From: Hydrogenophilaceae bacterium
GTDB lineage: Bacteria > Pseudomonadota > Alphaproteobacteria > Caulobacterales > Aquidulcibacteraceae
Length of the DNA: 48,895 bases
Assembly: GCA_013389015.1 (NCBI GenBank)
Contig: JACAEE010000033.1
Location: 1 to 48,895, forward strand
Direction: 5' to 3'
Part shown: piece after piece, positions 7,505-16,561 of the stretch
How positions within the stretch are numbered: the stretch's first letter is position 1
How the letters are laid out: every line of letters begins with the position of its first letter
Position numbers and translations under genes: made by a program
The notes under the pieces: model-generated
The model's database searches: none
What the model saw: the letters and a program-made list of their open reading frames with translations, nothing else
Told to the model about the DNA's origin: nothing

Positions 7505-10170
7505 CCGACCCAGACGAACGCCGTCCCTCGCCCGATGCCCTGCTGGCGCAAGCCAAGGCCGAAGCGCATGGCAAACTCAAAATCTATCTGGGCGCTGCGC
7601 CCGGGGTCGGCAAAACCTTCGAGATGCTCTCCGACGCGCGCAAAAAGCTGGCGGACGGCGTCGACATCGTCGCGGGCGTGGTGGAGACGCATGGCCGCAA
7701 GGAAACGCTTGCGTTGTGCGAAGGCATCGAACTCATCCCAAAGCACAAGCTCGGCTATCGTGGGCGAGAACTTGAGGAAATGGACCTCGACGCCCTCCTC
7801 GCCCGCAGACCGCAGATTGCGCTGGTCGATGAACTCGCCCACACCAATGTCGAAGGCTCGCGCCATCCCAAGCGCTGGATGGATGTCGAGGAATTGCTCG
7901 CCGCCGGCATCGATGTCTGGACGACGCTGAACATCCAGCATCTTGAAAGCTTGAACGACATTGTCGCTCGCATCACGCGCGTCCGCGTTCGCGAGACTGT
8001 GCCCGACGCCGTGCTCGAACGCGCCGATGAAATTGAGCTGATTGACCTCACACCGGAAGAACTGATCGAGCGCCTGAAGGAAGGCAAAGTCTATGCGCCG
8101 GACCAAGCCCAGCGCGCGATCCGCAATTATTTCGCGCCGGGCAATCTGTCGGCCTTGCGCGAACTCGCCATGCGGCGCGCCGCCGATCGCATCGATCAAC
8201 AGGTCCGGGGGCTTCGTCAGGCCCAAGGCGAAAGCGCGCCGTGGGCGGCCGGCGACCGCATCTTGGTGTGCGTAGATGAGCGGCCCGATGCGGCCGAAGT
8301 CGTTAGACATGCCAAGCGCATCGCCGATCGCGCCAAGGCGCAGTGGGTCGCCGTCTATGTTCAGACCGAGCGCTACACGCGCCTCTCTGAGACCGAGCGC
8401 GGACGCATCTCCGAAACGCTGCGCCTCGCCACGCGGCTCGGCGCGGATACGGCGACGCTGCCCGGCGACCGCGTCGCCGAGTCGATCCTGGCCTATGCGC
8501 GCGAGCAGAACATAACCCAGATCGTCGTAGGAAAGGCCAAGCGGCCGTTTCTGTTTGAGGCCATGTTCGGCTCAGTCGTGCGCGAACTGATCGATCAGGC
8601 GGAAACCATCGCCATCTATGTCGTGCCAGAGGAAGGGGATGGAGCGAGGAAGCGTCGCCTTGTGAGCCCCATTCCGAAGCCCGCAATCAGCTTCCAGTCC
8701 GCACTTGAGAGCGTTGCGCTCACGGCTGCGGCGGTCGGCGCGGCCTTTCCGCTCGACCGCTACATCGGCGTCTCTAATCTGACGCTGGTCTTCCTGGCCG
8801 CAGTCCTCATCAGCGCGCTCGCGCGCGGGCTATGGTCAGGCTTGCTCACCGGCATCCTTTGCGCCCTCGCTTATAACTGGTTCTACACCGAGCCGCGTTA
8901 CACCTTCACGGTCGCCGACCCGGAAAACGTCCTCGCCATCATCGCCTTTTCCGGCGCCGCCATTCTCGTTTCCTTTCTCGCATCGCGCGCGCGCGAACAA
9001 ACCCAATCGGCGCGCGCGGAAGCGCGCACGTCGCGTGAGCTGTTCGGTCTCGCCAAGGGGCTCGCCAGCGTCGCGTCGGAAGATGAAGTCGCGCAAACCC
9101 TGGCGGCCTACACGGCGCGCGCTTTCGACGCTGAATGCGCGGTTTTCGCCCGGCAGGGCGTGAGCGACCTGCGGCTCGCCGGCTGCGCGCCGGCGGCGGT
9201 GACGATCGCCGAACCAGACATGGCCGCCGCGCGTTGGACCGCCGCCAAGGGGCAAGCCGCGGGGCGCGGCGCCGATACCTTGCCAGGCGCGCGCTGGCTC
9301 TTCGTGCCGATGCGCACCGCGCGCCTGTTCTCGGGCGTGCTCGCGATTGCACGCGATAAAACGCTATCCCCTGCAGAACGCCGGCGCCTGGACGCAATGG
9401 CCGATCAGGCCGCCACCGCTCTGGAACGCGCCCACATCGCCCGCGCCTATGAGGAAGGCCGCGTGGAGATGGAAGCCGAGCGACTCCGCGCGACCATGCT
9501 CGCCTCGCTATCCCATGATCTGAAAACACCCATCGCCGGCATTCTCGGCGCCGCGTCGAGCTTGCGCACCTATGGCGACAAACATGACGAAGGCACACGC
9601 GCGGAGCTGCTGGCGGGTATCGAAGCCGAAGCGGAGCGCATGCAGCGTTACGTCGTGAAGCTGCTCGACATGACGAGATTGGAGAGCGGCGGGGTCAAGC
9701 AAAAAGTCGAGCCTTTGGACGCCGCTGACGTGGTCGCCGCCGTGCTGAAACGCGCCGCGCCGCTCGCCGAAGGCATTTGGATCGATGGCGATGTTTCGCC
9801 CGGATTGCCCCTCCTGAGAGCCGATGCGACGCTGCTGCATCAGACATTGTTCAATCTGGTGGAGAACGCCATCGTCCACGGCGCGCGCCAGACGGACGGC
9901 GGCGAGGTCCGCCTCGCGGCGCGCATGGCCGATGGCGGGATAGTCTTTACGGTGACCGATAACGGCCCGGGCCTCCCCGCCGGCGCCGAGAACCGCATCT
10001 TTGAACGCTTCTTCCGAGGCGACCAAAATCCGGCCAGCGGCACTGGGCTCGGTTTGGCGATCGTCAAAGGCTTTGCTGAGCTCATGGGCGCCAAGATCGA
10101 AGCGCACAATCAACGCGGCCATAGGGGCGCCGTCTTTACGCTTGCCTTTCCTGAATCCGCCACGGCATGA
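7501..10170 (+). CDS. kdpD: Osmosensitive K+ channel histidine kinase KdpD
   Basis: An 889-residue sensor kinase that senses low K+ or osmotic stress and phosphorylates KdpE. Domains in order: N-terminal KdpD domain with Walker-type loop GAAPGVGKTFEM (residues ~31-42), a universal-stress-protein-like domain (~250-375), four close membrane helices (~400-500), a GAF-like region (~520-650), the HisKA box with H672 in LSHDLKTPIAG, and the HATPase with NLVENAIVHG and the GTGLGLAI loop. Length and order match the family. It overlaps kdpC by 4 bases and is followed by kdpE 9 bases on. Confidence 0.97.
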   Translation: MTDPDERRPSPDALLAQAKAEAHGKLKIYLGAAPGVGKTFEMLSDARKKLADGVDIVAGVVETHGRKETLALCEGIELIPKHKLGYRGRELEEMDLDALLARRPQIALVDELAHTNVEGSRHPKRWMDVEELLAAGIDVWTTLNIQHLESLNDIVARITRVRVRETVPDAVLERADEIELIDLTPEELIERLKEGKVYAPDQAQRAIRNYFAPGNLSALRELAMRRAADRIDQQVRGLRQAQGESAPWAAGDRILVCVDERPDAAEVVRHAKRIADRAKAQWVAVYVQTERYTRLSETERGRISETLRLATRLGADTATLPGDRVAESILAYAREQNITQIVVGKAKRPFLFEAMFGSVVRELIDQAETIAIYVVPEEGDGARKRRLVSPIPKPAISFQSALESVALTAAAVGAAFPLDRYIGVSNLTLVFLAAVLISALARGLWSGLLTGILCALAYNWFYTEPRYTFTVADPENVLAIIAFSGAAILVSFLASRAREQTQSARAEARTSRELFGLAKGLASVASEDEVAQTLAAYTARAFDAECAVFARQGVSDLRLAGCAPAAVTIAEPDMAAARWTAAKGQAAGRGADTLPGARWLFVPMRTARLFSGVLAIARDKTLSPAERRRLDAMADQAATALERAHIARAYEEGRVEMEAERLRATMLASLSHDLKTPIAGILGAASSLRTYGDKHDEGTRAELLAGIEAEAERMQRYVVKLLDMTRLESGGVKQKVEPLDAADVVAAVLKRAAPLAEGIWIDGDVSPGLPLLRADATLLHQTLFNLVENAIVHGARQTDGGEVRLAARMADGGIVFTVTDNGPGLPAGAENRIFERFFRGDQNPASGTGLGLAIVKGFAELMGAKIEAHNQRGHRGAVFTLAFPESATA

Positions 10171-10179
10171 ATCGAGAGC

Positions 10180-10881
10180 ATGCCGCCGAGCCGCCTCAAA
10201 GCCCTGGTCGTCGATGACGAGAAGGCGATCCGCCGCTTTCTTCGCTCGACGCTTGTCGCCGAAGACTTCGAAGTCTTTGAAGCCGAGACCATCGCCGAGG
10301 CGCGCGCCCTAGGCGAAAGCGCGAAGCCCGATCTCGTGGTTCTTGACCTCGGGCTTCCAGATGGGGACGGGAGCGATCTTATTCGGCCCCTCATCGCTCT
10401 GAGCCAGCCTGCGATCCTGGTTCTGTCAGCGCTCGAAGAAGAAGCGCGCAAGGTCCAGGCGCTCGATCTCGGCGCCGATGACTTTGTGACCAAACCATTC
10501 GGCGTCGCCGAATTCATGGCGCGCGTGCGCGCCGCACTGAGGCACCGCGTTCAGATGCAAGGCGGACCTTCAGTCTATGACGACGGACGGCTCGTTGTGG
10601 ATCTGGGGAAGCGGCTCGTGCGTGTGGACGGCCAAGACCCAAAGCTCACGCCCCGCGAATACGGCCTGCTGCATCAGCTGGTTCTGCACGCGGGAAAGGT
10701 GCTGACGCATCGCCAGATGCTGCAATCAGCCTGGCCCGACGACCAAAGCGCCGACGTGCAAGCGCTTCGCGTCCACATGCGCCATTTGCGCCAGAAGATC
10801 GAACCTGATCCGGAGACGCCTACGCTCTGCGTCACCGAACCGGGCGTAGGGTACCGCTTCCAGGGTCGCGCACGGGGTTAG
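10180..10881 (+). CDS. kdpE: Response regulator KdpE
   Basis: A 233-residue OmpR-type regulator and the partner of KdpD. The receiver domain has the acidic pair VVDDEK (residues 10-15), the phospho-acceptor D56 in VVLDLGLPDGDG, a Ser in the switch position (LVLSALEE) and Lys in VTKPF. The C-terminal winged helix holds LTPREYGLLHQLVLHAGKVL and the recognition region ADVQALRVHMRHLRQKIE. The start has a GAGAG site six bases ahead. Probably activates the promoter upstream of position 2970. Last gene of the operon. Confidence 0.96.
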   Translation: MPPSRLKALVVDDEKAIRRFLRSTLVAEDFEVFEAETIAEARALGESAKPDLVVLDLGLPDGDGSDLIRPLIALSQPAILVLSALEEEARKVQALDLGADDFVTKPFGVAEFMARVRAALRHRVQMQGGPSVYDDGRLVVDLGKRLVRVDGQDPKLTPREYGLLHQLVLHAGKVLTHRQMLQSAWPDDQSADVQALRVHMRHLRQKIEPDPETPTLCVTEPGVGYRFQGRARG

Positions 10882-10960
10882 CCGCGCCGCGCGCTTGGCG
10901 CCCACGCTCCGGCGAAACCAAGCGGATTGGGGCCTATGATTTCTGGGCCGGGGCGCACGC

Positions 10961-11704
10961 TCAGCGATCCGCGCGCTCCTTCTTTGCCGATTCTCGCCGC
11001 CGCGGATGCCGTGTCGTCATCTTCTCGACGCCCGCGATCAGGCAGTCCACGCAGGCATCCAGGATCTGCGGCGGCGCGAAGCGAACGCTCTTTTCGCCTT
11101 CGCCGACGACAAGCCATCCTCCTTCCGCGCTTCCCCGCCGGCTCGCCGCGTCGGATAGCTTGATCGCCCCCATGGTCATCGCATGTGCAGCTGCGGTCGC
11201 TTCGAGCGCCGTCGCCTGGGAAAGGCCGGCTGCAAGGAAGATGTCGTAGAACACGCGCCCGACCGCTTCTCCATTAGCCCGCGTTTTCGACACCCCCACG
11301 CGCCGCACCGCCCAATCCGAAGACCCGGGATGATCGCTAAAGACGCTCGCGAGGCTCCGCACGACAAGACGCAGGCGCACGCGCCAGTCCACGCTTGCGG
11401 GAAATGTGACCGGGCACGCGCCGAGCAGCAGGTCGACGACCTCGTCCAAGAGATCGTCTTTGTTCGGCGCATGGTGCGAAACCGCGCCGGCCCAAACGCC
11501 AAGCTCGATCGCCAGACGCCGCACGTTCACCGCCTCGAACCCTTCGCGGCGCGCCAAGTCGGCGGCGGCGGCGACCACGCGCGCGCGCGTCAGCCCCGGC
11601 CCGTCGGCCGCCGGAGGACGACCGGGACTGCGCTTTCTTGCGCGCTTCGATCGCGCTGGCGACACCGTGGACGCGATATCAGCCTTTCGGTTCCTCGCCG
11701 CCAT
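10961..11704 (-). CDS. TetR-family transcriptional regulator
   Basis: This 247-residue regulator has an N-terminal helix-turn-helix (TRARVVAAAADLARREGFEA, then VNVRRLAIELGVWAGAVSHH) and a helical ligand domain. Extra basic residues (RKADIASTVSPARSKRARKR) precede the TetR fold. The ATG at 11704 is chosen because GGAGG lies 8 bases ahead; a TTG 15 bases upstream lacks a site. It is divergent from the P450-aldehyde dehydrogenase pair, with a perfect inverted repeat between them. That arrangement suggests repression of both promoters until a P450 substrate binds. The ligand is unknown. Confidence 0.92.
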   Translation of the reverse strand: MAARNRKADIASTVSPARSKRARKRSPGRPPAADGPGLTRARVVAAAADLARREGFEAVNVRRLAIELGVWAGAVSHHAPNKDDLLDEVVDLLLGACPVTFPASVDWRVRLRLVVRSLASVFSDHPGSSDWAVRRVGVSKTRANGEAVGRVFYDIFLAAGLSQATALEATAAAHAMTMGAIKLSDAASRRGSAEGGWLVVGEGEKSVRFAPPQILDACVDCLIAGVEKMTTRHPRRRESAKKERADR

Positions 11705-11741
11705 TGCGGACGCCTCCAACCCGGCATAGCTACTAATTGGA

Positions 11742-11760
11742 CGACGATCAATAATCGTCG
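11742..11760. promoter_or_regulatory. Inverted repeat between TetR gene and P450, probable TetR operator
   Basis: CGACGAT-CAATA-ATCGTCG is a perfect 7-bp inverted repeat with a 5-base spacer. It lies 38 bases from the TetR start and 16 bases before the P450 ATG. TetR dimers bind dyads of about this size in the shared promoter of a divergent pair. Confidence 0.65.
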
Positions 11761-11776
11761 CAAGGGAGATCGGGCC

Positions 11777-13039
11777 ATGGCCAAACTGGCGGCCAAGCGC
11801 TTGCGCATTCTAGATTATGATGATCCCAACTTCGATCCCCGCCGCACGTTCGATGAGGGTCACGGCAGCGCGCTGGTCGTCGATCCCTACCCCGCCATCC
11901 TCGGCCTCCTCGCGCAGGGACCCGTCCACAAGCTCGATCTTGCCGAGATGTTCGGCGCCCCCAGGGATCAGACCATGGCGGGGCTTGAGCACTATACGGT
12001 GCTGAACTACGGGGGCGTGCGCCGCGCGTTTTCAGACTCGGAGAGCTTCTCGCCGCGGCTCTACAAGCGAAATCTGGGGCTGGCGTTCGGCGAGAGCATC
12101 ATTGTCGCCATGGACGACCCCGATCACCGCAAGCTGCGCAACCTAGTGCAGAAGGCGTTCAGCCCGAACGAGCTGCGCCGCCGCGCCGAGCTCGTCGTCA
12201 CGCCGGTGATGAACCGCCTGGTCGACTCTTTCGCCGACAAGGGAAGAGCCGATCTCGTCGGCGATTTCGCGCTGCATTTTCCGTTCCACACCATCGCCGC
12301 GATCTGCGCGCTGCCGGAGGATGAATGGCCGCTGTTCCATCGTCTGGCGATGGGGCTCACCTGCATCTCGTTCGATTTCCCCCACGCGATGGAGGCGTCG
12401 CAAAAGCTTTGGGACTATTTCGCCGCCGTCCTCGACGAGTATCGCGCCCATCCCGGCGACGATATGATCAGCACGCTGGCCACCGCCGAAATCGACGGCG
12501 AACGGCTCAGCGACGCTGAAGTCGTCACCTTCCTCCGCTTTCTGCTCAACGCCGGCGGCGACACCACGTATCGCGGCTTCGCCAACATGATGACGGGCTT
12601 GCTCACCCACCCCGAACAGCTGGAGCAAGTGCGCGCGGATCGCTCCCTGATCGACAAGGCCATGGACGAAGGCCTGCGCTGGCAGGCGCCGATCCTGTCG
12701 CTCACGCGCACGCCGCGGCGCGACCTTGAGCTTGAAGGCGTCATGCTGCCCGAAGGCGCGTGTCTGCATGTCTGCGCAGCATCCGCGAACCGCGACCCGG
12801 CCGCATTCGAGGATGCGGGCCGTTTCGATATCCACCGCGCCGGACCAAAGCCCATGTCTTTCGGTTTTGGCCCGCACCTTTGCGTCGGCCAGCCGCTCGC
12901 GCGGCTCGAAATGCGCACCGCGCTCAACGCCCTGCTCGATCGTCTGCCCAACATGCGGCTCGATCCCTCCACGCCGACGCCGCAGATCGTGGGCCTGGGC
13001 ATGCGTGCGCCCGCGGCGCTCCCTGTGGTTTTCGACTGA
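11777..13039 (+). CDS. Cytochrome P450
   Basis: A 420-residue soluble bacterial P450 monooxygenase. The I-helix oxygen-binding motif AGGDTT begins at A259. The ExxR pair is E298/R301. The heme loop FGFGPHLCVGQPLARLE places the thiolate ligand at C369. The start at 11777 has AAGGGAG nearby; a longer upstream frame runs antisense through the TetR gene and is not used. It is followed 12 bases on by an aldehyde dehydrogenase, so the product may be an alcohol oxidised further to an acid. No ferredoxin or ferredoxin reductase is adjacent, so redox partners must be elsewhere. Subfamily and substrate are not assigned. Confidence 0.95.
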   Translation: MAKLAAKRLRILDYDDPNFDPRRTFDEGHGSALVVDPYPAILGLLAQGPVHKLDLAEMFGAPRDQTMAGLEHYTVLNYGGVRRAFSDSESFSPRLYKRNLGLAFGESIIVAMDDPDHRKLRNLVQKAFSPNELRRRAELVVTPVMNRLVDSFADKGRADLVGDFALHFPFHTIAAICALPEDEWPLFHRLAMGLTCISFDFPHAMEASQKLWDYFAAVLDEYRAHPGDDMISTLATAEIDGERLSDAEVVTFLRFLLNAGGDTTYRGFANMMTGLLTHPEQLEQVRADRSLIDKAMDEGLRWQAPILSLTRTPRRDLELEGVMLPEGACLHVCAASANRDPAAFEDAGRFDIHRAGPKPMSFGFGPHLCVGQPLARLEMRTALNALLDRLPNMRLDPSTPTPQIVGLGMRAPAALPVVFD

Positions 13040-13051
13040 GAGGACCCGACC

Positions 13052-14554
13052 ATGGTCAAGATCATCCCGATCGATGTCGCCAAGCATGACGCCATCATCG
13101 CGAAGTTGCCGAAGCCGAAGCTGATCATCGGCGCCGAGATGCGCGACGCCGGCGAAGCAGGCGTCTTCATCCATAGATCCAACTCGACCGGGCGCCCGCT
13201 GGGCGAAGTCCCCATGGGCGGCGCGCGCGATATCGACGACGCGGTGAAGGCCGCACGCGCGGCGTTCCCGGCCTGGCGCGACATGAAGCCCTATGATCGC
13301 AAGCTGATCATGGAGCGCCATTGCGCGCTGATCGAGGCCGAGATGGAGCGCTTCAACCAAATCGCAGCGATCGAGAACGGCATTCCCTACAGCAATTTCA
13401 AGTACGGCCATGCAGAGCGCGTGCGCGGCTGGATGCGCTACTACGCCGGCTGGGCCGACAAGATCGAAGGCCAAGTGGTCGGCACGAACCCGTCAGGCCA
13501 TTTCGAATACACGATCGCTGAACCCTACGGCGTCGTCGGCCACGTGATCACGTGGAATGCGCCGCTGCTGTCGCTCTCGATGAAGATCCCGGCCTGCCTC
13601 GCGGCGGGCAACACGGTGGTGATAAAGCCGGCGGAATTCACGCCTTACACGGCGCAGCTCTTCACTGAACTCGCCCTTGAAGCGGGCTATCCGCCCGGCG
13701 TCATCAATGTCGTGCCCGGCGCGGTCGCGGCGGGAGAGGCGCTCGTGCGTCACCGCGACGTCGACAAGATTTCTTTCACCGGCGGGCCCACCGGCGCGCG
13801 CGCGATCATGCGCGATGCGGCCGAGACGCTGAAGCCGCTGGTGTTCGAGCTTGGCGGCAAATCCGCGAACGTGATCTTTTCTGACGTCGATCTCGCCGAG
13901 TGCGCGCCCTATTGCACGATGTTCGGCGTCTCCAACAGCGGCCAGGGCTGCGCGCTGCCGACCCGCATGATCATCCATGAGCGCATCTATGACGCGTTCC
14001 TCGACATCGCCGCGAGCACGATGCGAGAGATGAGCGTGGGCGATCCCCTCAACCCGGCGACGATCATTGGACCCATGGTGCATGAGACCGCCTGCGCGCG
14101 TGTCGCGGGCGTGATTGATGCGGCGCGCCGCGAACGGGTTGGACGTTTTCTTGTCGACGGCGGCCGGCTGGACGGCGCGCTTTCGCAAGGCTGCTTCATC
14201 GCGCCCGTGCTGATCGCCGACATCGATCCGATGAGCCCGATTGCGCAAACCGAAGTGTTCGGCCCGGCGCTCGCGGCGATGAAGTTCACAACCGAGGACG
14301 AGGCCGTCAAACTCGCCAACAACACTGCCTACGGACTTTCCGCCTACGTGCAGACGCACAGTCTCGACATCGCGCATCGCATGGTGCGCAAGCTTAGCGC
14401 CGGCACGGTCTACGTGAACAAGGCCACGCCCAGCTTCCATGCCGCCGCGCCCTTTGGCGGCAACGGCATTTCCGGCTTCGGCCGCGAGGGCGGCAAAGCC
14501 GGGCTCGACGAATTCATCCGCATCAAGGGCGTCGGCGTCAGCGTTCAGGCATGA
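13052..14554 (+). CDS. NAD(P)-dependent aldehyde dehydrogenase
   Basis: This 500-residue ALDH-superfamily enzyme oxidises an aldehyde to its acid with NAD(P)+. Landmarks: WNAPLLSLSMKIPACLAAGN and KPAEFTP (cofactor binding), SFTGGPTGAR, the general base E266 in FELGGKSANV, the nucleophile C300 in NSGQGCALPTR, and EVFGPALAAM near the C-terminus. It is cotranscribed with the P450, which suggests it takes a P450-derived aldehyde. No pathway-specific substrate motif is recognisable. Its nearest convincing counterpart in this window is the second ALDH at 31.9-33.4 kb, which belongs to a different operon. Confidence 0.95.
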   Translation: MVKIIPIDVAKHDAIIAKLPKPKLIIGAEMRDAGEAGVFIHRSNSTGRPLGEVPMGGARDIDDAVKAARAAFPAWRDMKPYDRKLIMERHCALIEAEMERFNQIAAIENGIPYSNFKYGHAERVRGWMRYYAGWADKIEGQVVGTNPSGHFEYTIAEPYGVVGHVITWNAPLLSLSMKIPACLAAGNTVVIKPAEFTPYTAQLFTELALEAGYPPGVINVVPGAVAAGEALVRHRDVDKISFTGGPTGARAIMRDAAETLKPLVFELGGKSANVIFSDVDLAECAPYCTMFGVSNSGQGCALPTRMIIHERIYDAFLDIAASTMREMSVGDPLNPATIIGPMVHETACARVAGVIDAARRERVGRFLVDGGRLDGALSQGCFIAPVLIADIDPMSPIAQTEVFGPALAAMKFTTEDEAVKLANNTAYGLSAYVQTHSLDIAHRMVRKLSAGTVYVNKATPSFHAAAPFGGNGISGFGREGGKAGLDEFIRIKGVGVSVQA

Positions 14555-14595
14555 GCGCGAACCCCGATGCGAGGCGGCGTGGCGAAGTTCAGGCC

Positions 14596-14859
14596 TTAGG
14601 CCGCCGCGACCACAGTCGCCTTGCCCTTGAGGCCGGTGCTGGTCGAGAAGCCGGTGACGTGGCCCACGTCGCGCGAGGGCGCATCAAACGTGACCGTGAC
14701 GTCGACGCCGTCGACCGTCACCTTGAAGCTGTTCGAGCCCTCGACATAGGCGTAGGGGCAGACCTTGCCGTCGGGCAGCGTGGCCGTCCATGCCACGTCG
14801 TCATAGACGACATCGCCCGCTTCGCCGTTCATGGGTTCGTATTTGACGGTGATCTTCAT
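14596..14859 (-). CDS. 87-residue hypothetical protein, beta-rich
   Basis: A small protein beginning MKITVKYEPMNGEAGDVVYD and ending with a short Ala run. Alternating hydrophobic residues (FKVTVDGVDVTVTF) suggest a beta sandwich. It has one Cys, no signal peptide and no membrane helix. A good ribosome site (AGGGAGAG) stands before the ATG, and the AT-rich 86 bases upstream contain TTAATTAA and ATGATCAT palindromes suitable for a promoter. It sits between the P450/ALDH pair (opposite strand) and the GMC oxidase (same strand). I recognise no family; function unknown. Confidence 0.7.
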   Translation of the reverse strand: MKITVKYEPMNGEAGDVVYDDVAWTATLPDGKVCPYAYVEGSNSFKVTVDGVDVTVTFDAPSRDVGHVTGFSTSTGLKGKATVVAAA

Positions 14860-14945
14860 TCGGCTCTCCCTATAACAGCACGTTAATTAATGATGATCAT
14901 CCCTATATTAGAAAGCGCGGGAAGTTCAACACGCCGGCCAGGGGT

Positions 14946-16553
14946 TCAGCGCGCGTCCGCGCGGATCAGGTCTGCGGCGCGCCAGGCCATCGCCATCACC
15001 GGGCCGTTGGTGTTGCCCGACGCCATCGTCGGCATCACCGAACAGTCCATCACCCTGAGCCCCGACACGCCGCGCACCCGCAGGCGCGGATCGACGACGT
15101 CATCGTCATCGGCGCCCATCCGGCACGTGCCGATGGCGTGATAGCCGCACAGGCCCAAGCGATCGACGGCGGAGAGTAGATCCTCGTCGGTCTGGACCTG
15201 CGCGCCCGGAGAGGTTTCGCCTTCGATCAAGTCCGCAAGCGGCGGCTCTGCGAAGATGCGGCGCACGAAACGGATGGCGCCGAGCATGGCGGCGCGATCT
15301 TCCGGCGCGGCCAGCAGGTTCGGCTCGATCCTGAGCGGCGCGTCCGGCGCCGGAGATATGATTTCCACAAAGCCTTCGCTGATGGGCCGAAGCGGCAAGG
15401 CCAGGCATTGCACGCCGGGCGCGGTTTCCGGCGACATCGGATCGTCGGGATCGATGGAGACCGGGGAGAAGAAGAACTGTCCGTCGCAACGCGCGAGATC
15501 CGGCCGCGACTTGAAGAAACCGCCCACCTCGAACGCGCCCAACGCCATCACGCCGCGCTTGAACAAGGCGTAGTTCAGCACTGACGCCAACAAGCCCAGG
15601 CCGCGCAGCTCGCGGTTGCGGCTCCAGGCCGCTTTGCGCGCGCGATATTGCAGGAACAGCACGCGATGTTCGCGCATGCGACGGCCCACTTGCGCGCGGT
15701 CCGCGCGCACTTCGATTCCGGCCGCCTTGAGCGCCGCTGCGGGCCCCACGCCCGAAAGCTGCAGCAGCTTCACGCTGTTGAGCGCGCCCGCGCACAGCAC
15801 GATTTCGCGCGCAGCGTTCAGCGTCTCCAAGCGGCCATCGCGGCGCAGCTCCACCCCGCACGCACGGGTCCCATCGAACACGATCCGCAACACATCGCCA
15901 TGCATGAGCACGGTGAGGTTGGCGCGCTTCTCGGCCGGGCGCAGGAACGCGTCGGCCGCGCTCCACCGCTTGCCGTTCTTGATCGTGCGCGGGAAGTAGC
16001 CGACGCCTTCGATGTCAGCGTCGTTGATGTCGAGCTTGCGGCGAAGGCCGACGCTCTCCGCGGCCGAGAGAAACGCGTCGCACGCCGGGTGGCGCTCACG
16101 TTGCAGTGAAACATGCAGCGGCCCGCCCGCGCCGCGCCGCCAGAGGCCTTCGCCAGCGCCGAGCGCATGATCCTCGATCGCGCAGAACGCTTCAGCCATC
16201 TCCGCCGCGCCCCATCCGGCGCAGCCCGCTTCGGCCCAGGCGTCGTATTCGGCGGGATCGCCGCGCGTGTACATCATGCCGTTGATCGAACTCGATCCGC
16301 CCAGCATGCGCCCGCGCGCCCAGACCTCCTGGCGGTTGACGCCGCGCGACGGCGCGACCGGGAAGAACCAGGCGTGGCCGGGATCGCTCAACAGTTTGCC
16401 GAAGCCTTTCGGCATCGCCACCAGCGGGCTCTTGTCCGAGGGGCCCGACTCGATCAGGCAAACGCGCGTGCGCAGATCAGCGCTCAACCGTTCGGCCAGA
16501 ACGCAGCCGGCGGCGCCGGCGCCCACGATGACATAGTCGAACGCGGGCGCCAT
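14946..16553 (-). CDS. GMC-family FAD-dependent oxidoreductase
   Basis: A 535-residue flavoenzyme of the glucose-methanol-choline family, which oxidises alcohols. The FAD-binding loop is DYVIVGAGAAGCVLAERLS at the N-terminus. GMC signature 1 covers WARGRMLGGSSSINGMMYTRG (residues ~80-100). Signature 2 is near GALNSVKLLQLSGVGP (~255). The C-terminal active-site segment YHAIGTCRMG holds the catalytic His, and a later VMPTMASGNTNGPVMAMA closes the FAD site. ATG at 16553 is preferred; a TTG at 16565 overlaps the stop of the upstream receptor gene and would add four residues. It is downstream of, and coupled to, a TonB receptor, suggesting an imported alcohol substrate. Confidence 0.94.
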   Translation of the reverse strand: MAPAFDYVIVGAGAAGCVLAERLSADLRTRVCLIESGPSDKSPLVAMPKGFGKLLSDPGHAWFFPVAPSRGVNRQEVWARGRMLGGSSSINGMMYTRGDPAEYDAWAEAGCAGWGAAEMAEAFCAIEDHALGAGEGLWRRGAGGPLHVSLQRERHPACDAFLSAAESVGLRRKLDINDADIEGVGYFPRTIKNGKRWSAADAFLRPAEKRANLTVLMHGDVLRIVFDGTRACGVELRRDGRLETLNAAREIVLCAGALNSVKLLQLSGVGPAAALKAAGIEVRADRAQVGRRMREHRVLFLQYRARKAAWSRNRELRGLGLLASVLNYALFKRGVMALGAFEVGGFFKSRPDLARCDGQFFFSPVSIDPDDPMSPETAPGVQCLALPLRPISEGFVEIISPAPDAPLRIEPNLLAAPEDRAAMLGAIRFVRRIFAEPPLADLIEGETSPGAQVQTDEDLLSAVDRLGLCGYHAIGTCRMGADDDDVVDPRLRVRGVSGLRVMDCSVMPTMASGNTNGPVMAMAWRAADLIRADAR

Positions 16554-16561
16554 CGCCGGCG

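Noticed and set aside
11183-11776. 198-codon upstream extension of the P450 frame
   Set aside because: It runs antisense through the TetR gene, has no family and the ATG at 11777 has the ribosome site and the right P450 N-terminus.
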